Source of the DNA: Sphingomonas daechungensis | Lineage (GTDB): Bacteria; Pseudomonadota; Alphaproteobacteria; Sphingomonadales; Sphingomonadaceae | Direction of reading: 5' to 3' | NCBI RefSeq assembly: GCF_014489495.1 | Contig: NZ_CP060780.1 | Span: 2,243,001-2,307,000 of the forward strand | Length of the DNA: 64,000 bases | In this document: positions 30,407 through 39,702 of the stretch, piece after piece | Position numbering within the stretch: position 1 is the stretch's first letter | How the letters are laid out: each line of letters begins with the position of its first letter | Made by a program: the position numbers and the translations under genes | Notes under the pieces: generated by a model | The model's input: only the letters and a program-made list of their open reading frames with translations | Told to the model about the DNA's origin: nothing | Database searches by the model: none

Positions 30407-31706
30407 ACCGCCGAGACCGGCTGCTCGACGCCTGTCGGGTGAGCGATCCGTGCTCGTCCAGCCGAGATCGCGAAGAAGCACAGGATCGCGTAGCAGATCG
30501 CGGGCACGATGAGGGCGGTGACGTAGTCGCTGTTCTGCGACACCAGTCCAACAAGCGGCGGGATGGCAGCGCCGCCGATGATCGAGAAGCACAGGAAGCC
30601 GGATGTTGCCTCCTCCGAAGCCGTCGAACGCTCCAGCGTGATCGTGAAGATCACCGGGAACATGATCGAGTTGAACAAGCCAATCGAGAGCGCAACATAG
30701 CCCGCGTTCACCCCGCCGACCGCGAAGACGTACAGGCACATCAGGCATGCTATGCCGGTGAACGCCGCGAGCAGCTTCGGCGCCGCGACCCTGGTCAGCA
30801 AGGCGGATCCGACCAGCCGACCGACCATCGCCCCGCCCCAATAGAGACTGACGAACTTGGCGGCGCTTTCCAGAGGAATGCCCCAGACGCGATCGCTGTT
30901 GAGGAAGAACGCCATTTGCGTTCCGATTGCGACCTCGGCTCCGACGTAGAGGAAGATCGCGAGGCCGCCGAACAGTGCCCAGGGCGAGGACGTCGCATCT
31001 CGGAACGTCGCCAATATCCCCCGACGAGCGGTCTCGTCGGACGGTGCCGGCGCCGAAGCGCTAATCACCCGACGGCCCAACCAGATCACGATTCCGACCA
31101 GGACGATCAGCCCGGCAATCCAGAAGAAAGCGCGGTCGATGCCGGCGAGCGATTGGGCTCGCACCTCGTCCGAGATCGCGGTTCCGTGCTTCACCTCGAC
31201 GCCCTTCAGGAAGAGCGCAGCCCGAGGTACGGTCCGATAAACGTGCCGAGGCTGTTGAACGTCTGACTGAAGGTGAGCCGGAAATGGCTTCGCTCAGGCG
31301 CCCCCAACGCGGCTGCCAGTGGGTTTGCGGCAACCTGCAAAATCGTAATCCCGCTCGCGAGGACGAAGAGGCCCAGCAGCACAAGCTCGTAAACGGCGAT
31401 GTTCGCGGCGGCGAGCATGATCAGGCAGCCCGCGACCATCAGCGCCAAAGCGATGAGCACCGTTCCGACGGCCTTGCGCCGAGAAAGGAGAACTGCGGCC
31501 GGAATGCTCATCACGCCATAAGCGATAAAGAATGCCGACGCGCTAAGCTGCGCTTCGACATCGCTAAGCTGGAAAATGCCCTTCACGGCCGCGACTAGCG
31601 GATCGACCAGCGATGTAATGAAGCCCCATGCAAAGAACAGGCAGGTGACGATCGCATAGGCGCTGGTCACTGTTGCCGAACGGCCGTCCGATTGCGCCAA
31701 GCTCAC
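30403..31706 (-). CDS. FucP/GluP-type MFS sugar transporter (one frameshift)
   Basis: About 434 residues with twelve membrane helices. The N-terminal motif FAWGFITSLVDPLVAAVK and the LTFSQTFNSLGTFIGPYLG segment are typical of the FucP/GluP group of proton-sugar symporters. A frameshift near 31215 divides it. GTG 31706 is taken as start (SLAQSDGRS). The adjacent upstream ROK fructokinase suggests fructose, or a sugar yielding fructose or glucose, as the substrate. Confidence 0.85.
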
Positions 31707-31771
31707 TCTCCCCAGAATAATGGCGGCGTCTTGGTGGCAGGGATGCCCTACGTCACAAGCCGGAAAACGGC

Positions 31772-32659
31772 TTACCGCGCCGAGGCTGCATCCATCGCCA
31801 GGGCGATTGAGCCCATCGGCCCCGCCTGGGTCCCGAGTTCCGGAGCGACGACATAGTCCGTCCGAGGCAATGCAAGGTAACCGTTGAAGCTCTCGATCAA
31901 CATGGTCTGGATCCGGGCGAGCAGATGAGGCTGCCGCTCGATGACGCCGCCACCGATCGCGATCCGCATCGGGCACGCCGCGCAGACAAGCGTATGGCAA
32001 AGCTGCGCGAGGGCCGACGCGACGCTTTCCCAAACCGGATCATCCTCGAGAACGCTGTCGATTGCGCGGCCCTGCAAGCGCGCCTTCAAAGCGGTTCCAG
32101 ACGCAAGGCCCTCGACGCAGTCCCCGTGGAAGCTGCACGAACCCGGCCAGGTGTCGCCGGGAAGTCGCGCCGGGCGGATGTGACCAAGCTCGCTATGCGC
32201 GAACCCCCGCATCGGCCGGCCGTTGGCAACAAGGCCGACCCCGACGCCGGTGCCGACCGTAATGTAGGCGAAATCATGGAAACCGCGCCCCGAACCCCAC
32301 CGCATTTCGGCAAGCGCGGCTCCATTGACATCAGTATCGAACGCAACCGACGTTCCCGCAGCGCGGGCAAGGCGCCCAGCAACATCGACTTGCGACCAGC
32401 CAGGCTTCGTCGTCGTGGTGATAAACCCGAACGTCGGCGAGCCCGTCCGCAGATCGACCGGTCCGAAACTGTTGATCCCAAGGGCCGCAACGCCGTCGCG
32501 CGCCCATTCGGACAGGATCTCTGCAATGGCCCCCAAAGTCTCCTCGGGCGTCGCCGTTGGAACGGTCTCCTGCCGCAGGATCCGCTCCGGCGAAACAGCA
32601 AGAGTGCACACACATTTGGTGCCGCCCAGTTCCACTCCCGCGAACGGCAACTCCCCCAA
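31772..32659 (-). CDS. ROK-family sugar kinase (fructokinase-like)
   Basis: An intact 295-residue ROK kinase. The ATP site is GVELGGTKCVCTL at the N-terminus, followed by INSFGPVDLRTG and ITVGTGVGVGLVANG. The catalytic and zinc region is ELGHIRPARLPGDTW, then the Cys-rich SCSFHGDCVEGLASG. This arrangement matches ScrK/Mak-type fructokinases, which phosphorylate fructose (some also mannose or glucose). It starts with TTG 32659. It lies 65 bases upstream of the FucP-like transporter on the same strand, forming a sugar uptake and phosphorylation unit. Confidence 0.88.
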   Translation of the reverse strand: MGELPFAGVELGGTKCVCTLAVSPERILRQETVPTATPEETLGAIAEILSEWARDGVAALGINSFGPVDLRTGSPTFGFITTTTKPGWSQVDVAGRLARAAGTSVAFDTDVNGAALAEMRWGSGRGFHDFAYITVGTGVGVGLVANGRPMRGFAHSELGHIRPARLPGDTWPGSCSFHGDCVEGLASGTALKARLQGRAIDSVLEDDPVWESVASALAQLCHTLVCAACPMRIAIGGGVIERQPHLLARIQTMLIESFNGYLALPRTDYVVAPELGTQAGPMGSIALAMDAASAR

Positions 32660-32739
32660 GGTGCTCTCCCCAATCGCTTTCGCCGCCCCGGCCAGCAGGC
32701 TACACTGCTACAGGTAAGCGCGGCAATCAGGAGCTGTTT

Positions 32740-33345
32740 TTGAACGAAGACCATCGCCAGTTGATCGAGACGGTAGGCGCGTCCCCGCTTGCGATGGTGG
32801 TCAGCAACCCGCGACTGCCCGACAATCCCATCGAGGTCGCCAATTCCGCTTTTTGCCAGCTGACCGGCTACGACGAAAATGAAGTGGTCGGCCGGAACTG
32901 CCGCTTCCTTGCCGGAGAAAACACCGAAGACTGGGTCACCGACGAAATCCGCGACGCGCTTCGCGGGCGCCGGCCGGTCCTGGTCGACATCCTCAACTAT
33001 CGTCGGGACGGCACGCCATTCCGCAACGGAGTGATGATCACGCCCTTGTTCGACCCCGAGGGCGGACTAGCCTGGTTCCTCGGCTCTCAAGTCGATCTTG
33101 GGCCGCCCTCGGATGACCGCCTGTCGGGTCGCCGTCAGCGCGCGGTAGCCCTGATCGCAGGTCTCCCTGCGCGGCAGAAGGAGGTTCTCCAGGGCATGGC
33201 GCGCGGCCTGCTCAACAAGCAGATCGCCTGGGAGCTGAAGATCAGCGAGAAGACGGTGAAGATGCACCGCGCCCTGCTGCTCGAGCGGCTCGGTGTCACC
33301 AGTTCCGCGGAAGCGATCAGGCTCGCGGTGGAAGCGGGTTTCTAA
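32740..33345 (+). CDS. LOV-domain blue-light receptor with LuxR-type HTH (EL222-like)
   Basis: A 201-residue protein from TTG 32740, with CAGGAG seven bases upstream. Residues about 5-120 form a LOV/PAS domain: VANSAFCQLTGYDENEVVGR, then NCRFLAG with the flavin-adduct Cys, and GSQVDL near its end carrying the signalling Gln. A LuxR-type helix-turn-helix follows (LNKQIAWELKISEKTVKMHR, residues 150-195). This is the architecture of EL222 of Erythrobacter litoralis: blue light forms a Cys-flavin adduct and releases the HTH to dimerise and activate transcription. Target genes are not identifiable here. It is divergent from the fructokinase gene. Confidence 0.9.
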   Translation: MNEDHRQLIETVGASPLAMVVSNPRLPDNPIEVANSAFCQLTGYDENEVVGRNCRFLAGENTEDWVTDEIRDALRGRRPVLVDILNYRRDGTPFRNGVMITPLFDPEGGLAWFLGSQVDLGPPSDDRLSGRRQRAVALIAGLPARQKEVLQGMARGLLNKQIAWELKISEKTVKMHRALLLERLGVTSSAEAIRLAVEAGF

Positions 33346-33833
33346 TCTAGCGCCTTGCTGATCTTTGACAGCGGCGCTGCCAAGGCCTGCTCGACCGCGC
33401 CGAACGCGCTCAGGGCCAAGGCGCCGGCGATCACTGCAATCCCCGCAAACTCCATCGTCCGTCCGACGAGCCGGCTTTGATCGTGCCGCGCCTGGGGCAC
33501 TCGTAACGCCCGGCGCCGCTCGATCGGACGCCCCGCCCTCTCCGGAGCAGCAGTCGAATGACCGTTGAGCAGCGCCCGCAGGAAGATCGGATCCTGCGAC
33601 CGAAGCCCCACGCGGTGCCCCTTCGCCCATGCCACCCGGGCGACGATCGACTGCGTCCCGCGGCAGATCTCGACGTAGGTCCCTCGCTGCGGCCGCTCAG
33701 CCGACTGGATGCCGAGCCCATGAAGCGAGGCGTTGAGGATGCAGACGTCGTGCCACGACGCGCCGCTGCGCATCCTGGCCTTGACCATCACCTTCTGCCG
33801 GTCCTCACGAGGCTTCACTGCCGCCGCCCTCAA
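33342..33833 (-). CDS. PilZ-domain protein with C-terminal membrane helix
   Basis: A 163-residue protein with a PilZ-like domain (residues 5-95; NASLHGLGIQSAERP) and a single hydrophobic helix near the C-terminus (FAGIAVIAGALALSAFGAV). The N-terminal RxxxR motif is degenerate (REDR), so cyclic-di-GMP binding is doubtful. The stop codon shares bases with the stop of the convergent LOV-HTH gene. Confidence 0.7.
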   Translation of the reverse strand: MRAAAVKPREDRQKVMVKARMRSGASWHDVCILNASLHGLGIQSAERPQRGTYVEICRGTQSIVARVAWAKGHRVGLRSQDPIFLRALLNGHSTAAPERAGRPIERRRALRVPQARHDQSRLVGRTMEFAGIAVIAGALALSAFGAVEQALAAPLSKISKALD

Positions 33834-33976
33834 TCGCGCCGCTCCGATCGAGCGGCCCCACGCGGCAAGAATGTTAAGTCCCGGCAGGGCAGCGGCTGCT
33901 TAAGCATTCCTGCAATCCGGAGCGGGTTGCTTGGCTTCCGGTATTATTTTACCCGCCGTCAAACAGCCGGATTTGC

Positions 33977-34038
33977 TTGACGAATTCGCCCTCCGCTGCC
34001 ATTGGCCCCTCCGACAGCGGCGCCAATTGGGTGCCGCT
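33977..34038 (+). promoter_or_regulatory. rplM-rpsI promoter and leader hairpin
   Basis: TTGACG (33977-33982) with a 17-base spacer to CATTGG (34000-34005) forms a sigma-70 type promoter. Eleven bases on, AGCGGCGCC and GGTGCCGCT (34016-34038) form a nine-pair stem with one G-U pair and a five-base loop, in the leader upstream of rplM. It could be an autoregulatory site for L13; that role is inferred. Confidence 0.45.
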
Positions 34039-34065
34039 TTCCCGTTTTTGAAAGAGGCAAACGCC

Positions 34066-34545
34066 ATGAAGGCGCTGATGAAGACGACCAAGTCGGCCAA
34101 GCCGGCTGAGGTCGAAAAGAAGTGGCACCTGATCGATGCAGACGGGCTGGTTGTCGGCCGTGTCGCGACGATTATCGCCAATATCCTGCGCGGCAAGCAC
34201 AAGCCGAGCTACACCCCGCACGTCGATTGCGGCGACCATGTCGTCGTCATCAATGCAGACAAGGTCCGTTTCACCGGTCGCAAGCTGCAGCAAAAGGTGT
34301 ACTACAAGCACACCGGTTACGCGGGCGGCATCAAGGGCGTTACTGCTGGCAAGGTCCTCGAGGGCCGTTTCCCCGAGCGCGTTCTCGAGAAGGCGGTTGA
34401 GCGCATGATCCCGCGTGGCCCGCTCGGCCGCGACCAGATGCGCGCGCTGCACCTCTACAATGGCACCGAGCACCCGCACGGCGGCCAGAACCCCGAAACT
34501 CTCGACGTCGCGTCGATGAACCGCAAGAACAAGGTGGGCGCATAA
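34066..34545 (+). CDS. rplM: Ribosomal protein L13 (uL13)
   Basis: A 159-residue L13, with [46 protein letters not shown] and [15 protein letters not shown]. The N-terminal 15 residues before WHLIDA are a short extension usual for alphaproteobacteria. ATG 34066 is preceded by AAAGAGG. It binds 23S rRNA early in large-subunit assembly. Its TAA overlaps the rpsI ATG by one base. Confidence 0.98.
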   Translation: MKALMKTTKSAKPAEVEKKWHLIDADGLVVGRVATIIANILRGKHKPSYTPHVDCGDHVVVINADKVRFTGRKLQQKVYYKHTGYAGGIKGVTAGKVLEGRFPERVLEKAVERMIPRGPLGRDQMRALHLYNGTEHPHGGQNPETLDVASMNRKNKVGA

Positions 34546-35108
34546 TGTCCGACACTCGCCAGTCCCTTTCCGACCTCGCTGAGCTGACCGGCCAGCAGGC
34601 CGCGCAGCCGGCTCCGGTCGCTGCAGACGCTGCTCCGGCTCAGGCCGAGGCCGCTGAAGCCGCTCCGCCGCCGCCTCCGGTCCAGGCCGAGACGCCGCTT
34701 CGCGAGCAGCAGCTCGACAAGTATGGCCGCGCCTACGCGACCGGCCGCCGCAAGGACGCCATTGCGCGCGTCTGGCTGAAGCCAGGCTCGGGCAGGATCG
34801 AAGTGAACGGCCGCGACCAGGAGACCTACTTCGCGCGACCGTCGCTCCGCCTCGTCATCAACCAGCCGTTCGACATCACGGATCGCACCGGTCAGTACGA
34901 CATCGTCGCCACCGTCAAGGGCGGCGGGCTGTCGGGCCAGGCTGGCGCCGTGAAGCATGGCATCGCCCAGGCGCTCAGCCGCTTCGAACCGGCGCTCCGC
35001 ACGACGGTCAAGCAGGCAGGCTTCCTGACCCGCGACCCGCGCGTCGTCGAGCGCAAGAAGTACGGCCGCGCAAAGGCACGCCGCAGCTTCCAGTTCTCGA
35101 AGCGCTAA
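34545..35108 (+). CDS. rpsI: Ribosomal protein S9 (uS9) with Ala/Pro-rich N-terminal extension
   Basis: Residues about 57-187 are a normal S9 ([36 protein letters not shown], ending [10 protein letters not shown]). The first 56 residues are an Ala/Pro/Glu-rich extension ([19 protein letters not shown]), giving 187 residues instead of about 130. The C-terminal Lys-Arg that reaches the P-site tRNA is intact. Co-transcribed with rplM and followed by a strong terminator. Confidence 0.97.
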   Translation: MSDTRQSLSDLAELTGQQAAQPAPVAADAAPAQAEAAEAAPPPPPVQAETPLREQQLDKYGRAYATGRRKDAIARVWLKPGSGRIEVNGRDQETYFARPSLRLVINQPFDITDRTGQYDIVATVKGGGLSGQAGAVKHGIAQALSRFEPALRTTVKQAGFLTRDPRVVERKKYGRAKARRSFQFSKR

Positions 35109-35130
35109 ACGCTTTACCGAACGTCACGCG

Positions 35131-35163
35131 AAGGGCGGTCCGGAGCTTCCGGGCCGCCCTTTT
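35131..35163 (+). terminator. Rho-independent terminator of rplM-rpsI
   Basis: AAGGGCGGTCCGGA pairs with TCCGGGCCGCCCTT (one G-U pair) around a three-base loop, followed by TTT. It begins 22 bases after the rpsI stop codon. Confidence 0.85.
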
Positions 35164-35181
35164 CGATTCTAAGGCAACAGC

Positions 35182-35955
35182 ATGCCGAAAGCCTTCACCC
35201 GGGCGGTGAGCCCGAAACTATCCGACTGCGAGCTCACCCATCTCGATCGCGTGCCGATCGACGCGGCCAGGGCAAAAGCTCAGCATTCCGCCTACGAGCA
35301 GGCGCTGTCGGACGCGGGATACGAGGTCATTCGCCTCCCCGATCTCCCGGAGCACCCCGATGGCGTCTTCGTGGAGGACACGGCTCTCCTCCTCGACGGC
35401 CGCGCGATTATCCTCAACCCGGGCGTCGCCTCTCGCGCCGCGGAGACCTCATCCACCGCAAGCGGCCTCGCGGACCACTTCCCGCTGCACCGCCTGCCTG
35501 CGGGGCACGTCGATGGCGGCGACGTTCTTCGCATCGGGACCACGCTATACGTCGGCCTCTCCACGCGGACAGATGCCGAGGGGATCGGGGCTCTACGAAG
35601 GTTGGCCGGGACATTCGGCTTCAATGTCGTGACGGCCGAGTTGGCCGAGTGCCTCCACCTGAAGACGGGCGCAACGCTTGCCGGGGCGGATGACCAGGGG
35701 ACTCCCCTCCTGCTTCACAATCCGAAGGCCGTAGACGCCGCTCAGTTTGCGGGCGTTCGTCCTGTGGCCGTGGATCCCGAAGAGCCGGCTGCCGGCAATT
35801 GCGTGCGACTATTCGACCGCATCATCCTGCCCGCGGGCAATCCGAAAGCCGCGGAGAAACTTCGCAGACTGGGCCTGCATGTAGTCGAGGTCGATGTATC
35901 GGAGCTTCAGAAGGCCGAAGCCGGCGTCACCTGCATGAGCCTGATCGCGGACTAG
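35182..35955 (+). CDS. Dimethylarginine dimethylaminohydrolase (DDAH)-like guanidine hydrolase
   Basis: A 257-residue protein of the pentein fold. It has HPDGVFVEDTALLL near residue 53, catalytic His in PAGHVDGGDVLRIG near 110 and nucleophile Cys in AGVTCMSL near the C-terminus. This triad matches bacterial DDAH, which hydrolyses dimethylarginine to citrulline and dimethylamine; related penteins act on other guanidines. ATG 35182 starts 19 bases after the rpsI terminator. Cytoplasmic. Confidence 0.85.
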   Translation: MPKAFTRAVSPKLSDCELTHLDRVPIDAARAKAQHSAYEQALSDAGYEVIRLPDLPEHPDGVFVEDTALLLDGRAIILNPGVASRAAETSSTASGLADHFPLHRLPAGHVDGGDVLRIGTTLYVGLSTRTDAEGIGALRRLAGTFGFNVVTAELAECLHLKTGATLAGADDQGTPLLLHNPKAVDAAQFAGVRPVAVDPEEPAAGNCVRLFDRIILPAGNPKAAEKLRRLGLHVVEVDVSELQKAEAGVTCMSLIAD

Positions 35956-36117
35956 TCGCGAGACGCGTCTTGCCAGTCCGCGCGATCAGGCGCGCATCAG
36001 CGCGATAAGGAAGCAGATTGCGATCGTCATGCCCGGCGCTCCATGAAGAACGTGCCGGCAACCAATCTCAAACTTGTTTCGCAGTTGCAACAATGAATTT
36101 TGTGCACTTGCGAACGC

Positions 36118-36138
36118 GCCGGCGTTAACCACGCCGGC
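36118..36138. other. Perfect 8-bp hairpin between convergent genes
   Basis: GCCGGCGT and ACGCCGGC flank a TAACC loop. It sits between the end of the DDAH-like gene and the end of the PilZ gene. No T-run follows on either strand, so a terminator role is uncertain. Confidence 0.4.
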
Positions 36139-36161
36139 TGGAATATCGTAGATTGCCGCCG

Positions 36162-36512
36162 TTATTCCCGGGTCTGCATGAGCTTCTGAAGTGCCTCCGA
36201 CCGCTGGATGAGCGCAGTGATTTCGCGAGCCTCGAGCTCCGTCTCAAAGCTGACTCCGATCACCTCGCCGCTGCGCCACCGGACGATCGCCACGCGGCCG
36301 AGTGTTCCGCAGTCCAATGTCACGGCCGTCCCGGTTGCAAGCGAGAGCGGGCTGATCAACTTTGCACCCCCCGCAGACAGGTCGAGCAGCTGAACCGAAT
36401 GTCGCTCATCTTGGACCTGAAGAAAGGCAGGCAGTGCCACCGGGACCCGCGGATAGGCCCGCCGGTCCGCGAAGGGATCACCGTCATGAGCAGTGGGTGC
36501 CGAGCTTGCCAT
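36162..36512 (-). CDS. PilZ-domain protein
   Basis: From ATG 36512, a 116-residue protein with a complete cyclic-di-GMP motif: RRAYPR near residue 16, then DLSAGG about 25 residues later. Apart from the domain there is only a short N-terminus and a helical C-terminus (LIQRSEALQKLM). It probably acts as a single-domain cyclic-di-GMP adaptor. An in-frame longer reading upstream lacks family character and is not used. Confidence 0.8.
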   Translation of the reverse strand: MASSAPTAHDGDPFADRRAYPRVPVALPAFLQVQDERHSVQLLDLSAGGAKLISPLSLATGTAVTLDCGTLGRVAIVRWRSGEVIGVSFETELEAREITALIQRSEALQKLMQTRE

Positions 36513-36609
36513 CACATTTGCCAATCGCGACGGCTTAGCACTTCGGTGCTGCCGAGAAGTAAACGGCGGTGTCTGATTCGAGTGGGGCTGGTTGCTTGCG
36601 AAAGGCCCA

Positions 36610-36885
36610 TCAGCGGGACAGGCGATTCCTGGCTTCCGCGTCGTCCAGCGGCAGACCAATCCTTTTGTGCCGGCTCGCCTCGCCGCTCACTATGCGGACG
36701 TCGCCGCGCGGGAGGCGGAGCGCCTTGGCAAGCATGGCGATAACAGCAGCGTTCGCCGCTCCGTCTGCGGGCGGCTCCGCGACGCGGACTTCCAGCTCCT
36801 CGCGACCGTCGGCACCCGGTCGCCATCCGCCGATGCCCGGCCGGGCGGAGCGCGTCGTCACGCGGATGGCGATTTGACTCTTCAT
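36610..36885 (-). CDS. DUF167 (YggU-family) protein
   Basis: A 91-residue protein from ATG 36885, with TTRSARPGIGGW, VRVAEPPADGAANAAVIAML and VSGEASRHKRIGL, which match the DUF167/YggU family. The family fold is known but its function is not. It begins 28 bases from the divergent metC, so both share a very short promoter region. Confidence 0.8.
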   Translation of the reverse strand: MKSQIAIRVTTRSARPGIGGWRPGADGREELEVRVAEPPADGAANAAVIAMLAKALRLPRGDVRIVSGEASRHKRIGLPLDDAEARNRLSR

Positions 36886-36912
36886 CGGCTTCGCAGTCGA
36901 TAAGGACCGCAA

Positions 36913-38094
36913 ATGGCAAACGACAAGCATCCGGACACGAAAGTCGTCCAAGGCGGCCGGCGCAAGGAATGGCTGCGCAACATGGTCAACGTGCCAGTCT
37001 CGCGCACCTCGACCGTCCTCTTCGACAATATGGAAGCCTCGCGGGAGGCGTATCCTCCCGTCAACGGACGGCTGAGCTACGGGCGCAATGGTACCTGGAC
37101 GCAATGGTCGTTGGCGGAGGCGCTGACCGAGCTGGAGCCCGGCGCGGAAGGGACGATGCTGTTTCCGTCCGGGTCGGCGGCGGTATCCATCGCGCTGACC
37201 AGCGTTCTCGCGCCAGGGGACGAGCTCTTGATGGTCGACAGCACCTATGGACCGACACGGCATTTCTGCGACCGCGAGCTCAAGCGGCTGAACGTCAGCA
37301 CCGTCTATTACGATCCTTTGTCGTCGCCCGCCGAGATCGAAGCGTTGATCGGCGAGAAGACGCGCGCGGTCTTCATGGAAAGCCCGGGATCGTTGACGTT
37401 CGAAGTGCAGGACGTTCCCGGCATTTGCGCGATGGCGAAGGCGCGTGGGCTGTCGACCCTGCTCGACAATACCTGGGCCACGTCCTTCTTCTTCACCGCG
37501 ATCGACAAGGGCGTCGATTTGTCGGTGGTCGCCTGCACCAAATATATCTCCGGCCACTCCGACGTGATGATGGGCGCCGTGACTGCGGCGACCTCGCACA
37601 TGACCAGGTTGACGCGAACCAGCCGAAGCTTCGGGCAATATGTCAGCCCCGACGACGCCTATCTCGTTGCGAGGGGTTTGCGCACGCTCGGCGCCCGCCT
37701 CCGCCAGCATGAGCTGGGCGCGGTCAAGGTCGCCCACTGGCTGAAGGACCAGCCGCAGGTCGCACGGGTCATCCACCCCGCCTTCGCCGATTGCCCCGGG
37801 CATGCGTTCTGGAAGCGGGATTTCACAGGATCGACCGGCCTCTTCTCGGTTGCCCTCAAGGGCGGCTCCGCCGCCGATCTCGATCGCCTGATCGACAGCC
37901 TGGAGCTGTTCGGGATCGGCTACAGCTGGGGCGGGTTCGAAAGCCTCGCAATGTCGGCGGATACCGACAACCTGCGCACTGCGGCTCTGCGCGATTACGG
38001 TGGCCCCCTACTCCGACTGCACATCGGCCTCGAGGATCCCGACGACCTGATCGCTGACCTTTCCGCTGCCCTCGCGGATTATCCGGCGGCGTAA
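36913..38094 (+). CDS. metC: Cystathionine beta-lyase
   Basis: An intact 393-residue PLP enzyme of the Cys/Met metabolism family. FPSGSAAVSIALTSV binds the cofactor phosphate, the Schiff-base Lys is in CTKYISGHSDVMMG, and FGIGYSWGGFESLA is the C-terminal substrate segment typical of MetC. It converts cystathionine to homocysteine, pyruvate and ammonia. The starting MANDKHPDTKVVQGGR agrees with the family. No SAM riboswitch is evident in the short upstream gap. Confidence 0.9.
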   Translation: MANDKHPDTKVVQGGRRKEWLRNMVNVPVSRTSTVLFDNMEASREAYPPVNGRLSYGRNGTWTQWSLAEALTELEPGAEGTMLFPSGSAAVSIALTSVLAPGDELLMVDSTYGPTRHFCDRELKRLNVSTVYYDPLSSPAEIEALIGEKTRAVFMESPGSLTFEVQDVPGICAMAKARGLSTLLDNTWATSFFFTAIDKGVDLSVVACTKYISGHSDVMMGAVTAATSHMTRLTRTSRSFGQYVSPDDAYLVARGLRTLGARLRQHELGAVKVAHWLKDQPQVARVIHPAFADCPGHAFWKRDFTGSTGLFSVALKGGSAADLDRLIDSLELFGIGYSWGGFESLAMSADTDNLRTAALRDYGGPLLRLHIGLEDPDDLIADLSAALADYPAA

Positions 38095-38117
38095 ACCGGC
38101 ACGATCATTTCGGCGGC

Positions 38118-38142
38118 CCCGCTGGCTCGCTTCGTCAGCGGT
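38118..38142. terminator. Possible terminator hairpin between metC and emrB
   Basis: CCGCTG (about 38119) and CAGCGG (about 38137) form a six-pair stem with a long loop followed by TTT, between the convergent metC and emrB genes. It is weak. Confidence 0.35.
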
Positions 38143-39692
38143 TTAGTCCATCGCCATTGCGGGCTTCTCGCCCTTCCCCTGCTGGCCCTTCTTCATCAGC
38201 AGCAGCAGCGGAAGCACGGCGAAGGTGACCAGCATCATCAGCTTGAAATCGTCGAGATAGGCAATGAACACCGCCTGTCGCGTCGCTTCCGCGTTGATCA
38301 TCGCAATGGCCGTCGACCCGCCCGGCGCGATGGTCTGAAGCAAGGTTGGATCGGCGGTCGGGATCGTCTGCTCGGTGATGGTGCTCGCGATGTCTGCGTG
38401 CGCGACCTGCGTCATCCGCACGAGCTGAGCGCTGACGACGGCGATGCCGATCGATCCGCCGATGTTTCGCGACAGGTTCAGCAAGGCGGCCGCCGTCGTT
38501 CGCATCATCGGCGCAAGTGTCTCGAACGCCAAACTTTGGAGCGGCACGAAGATGAGGCCAAGGCCGAGGCCCTGGACGATCCCGCTCATGATCACCGGCC
38601 GCGACGGCTGGTCGAGCGCAAAGCCGGTCATCATCCAGAGCGAAATGCCCATTAGCGCAACGCCGATGCCGACCAGGATTCGGGAGTCGATCTTCCCGGT
38701 CAGCCGTCCGGCGAGAAGCATGGAGATCAGGGTGCCGACACCGCGAGGTGCGGTGAGAAAGCCCGACTGCAGCACCGAATATCCGTACAGGTTCTGGAGC
38801 AATGGCGGCAGCAAGGCGAGGCCGGCGAGCAAGAGAACGCCAGTGACCGCCATGAACAACAACGCCGTCGCGAAATTTCGATCCTTGAACAGGGCCCTGT
38901 CGAATAGCGGTTCGCGGGCGGTGATCATGTGCACCACGAACATCCACGACGCGGCGATCGCGAAGCCGAGCTCGATGCGAATTTCCCAGCTCGACAGCCA
39001 GTCTTCCTGCTGGCCGCGGTCGAGGAACAGCTGAAGGGCGCCAAGAGCGATCGCGAGCAGGGCGAAGCCGAACATGTCGAACTTGCGCTGAAGCGTGTCC
39101 GTCTTCGGCATGTAGCGCAGCATGATCAGGGCGCAGATCACGCCGACCGGCAGGTTGACCAGGAAGACCCACCGCCAGTTGTAATTGTCAGTCAGCCAGC
39201 CGCCGAGGACCGGGCCGAGGATCGGGCCAATCATCACGCCGCCCCGAACAGCGCCATCGCCTGTCCATGCTTCTCGCGCGGGTTGATGTCGAACAGGGTG
39301 GCCTGGGCGAGCGGGACGATGAATGCACCGCTGACACCTTGAAGTGCGCGGAAGATCACCATCTCGGACAGCGAAACTGCGGAGGCGCACAGAACCGACG
39401 CGATGGTGAATCCGACCACGCTGATCAGGAGCAGGCGCTTGCGTCCTACCTTGTCGGCGAGCCAGCCGCTGATCGGCAGCGCAATCGCCGACGCGACGAT
39501 GTAGCTCGTCAGGACCCAGTTGATCTGGTCCTGCGTCGCACTGAGATCTGCCGCCATGTGCGGCAGCGCCACGTTGGCGATCGTCGTGTCCAGCACCTGC
39601 AGGAGGACGGCCATCATCACCCCGACGGTGACGATGATCCGTTCGCCTGCAGGAAGCGGGTGCGCAGCGAGATGTGCCGGAGTGTCGGCCAA
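38143..39692 (-). CDS. emrB: DHA2-family (EmrB/QacA) multidrug efflux transporter (one frameshift)
   Basis: About 516 residues with fourteen membrane helices. The DHA2 signatures are LDTTIANVALPHMAADLSA and WVLTSYIVASAIALPISGWL, then GWLTDNYNWRWVFLVNLPVG. A frameshift near 39240 joins the two parts. TTG 39692 is the likely start, eleven bases after the emrA stop. It exports hydrophobic drugs together with the membrane-fusion protein EmrA and an outer-membrane channel (not in this window). Third gene of the marR-emrA-emrB operon. Confidence 0.88.
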
Positions 39693-39702
39693 GAACCGCG
39701 AC

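Noticed and set aside
30319..31266. Plus-strand open frame of 315 codons opposite the sugar transporter
   Set aside because: Arg/Asp/Gln-rich product typical of antisense to a membrane protein.
35956..36117. 14-residue hydrophobic peptide frame on the minus strand near 36030
   Set aside because: It is too short and has no strong binding site or conservation evidence to list as a gene.
36886..36912. SAM riboswitch before metC
   Set aside because: The gap is only 27 bases, too short for SAM-I or SAM-II aptamers.
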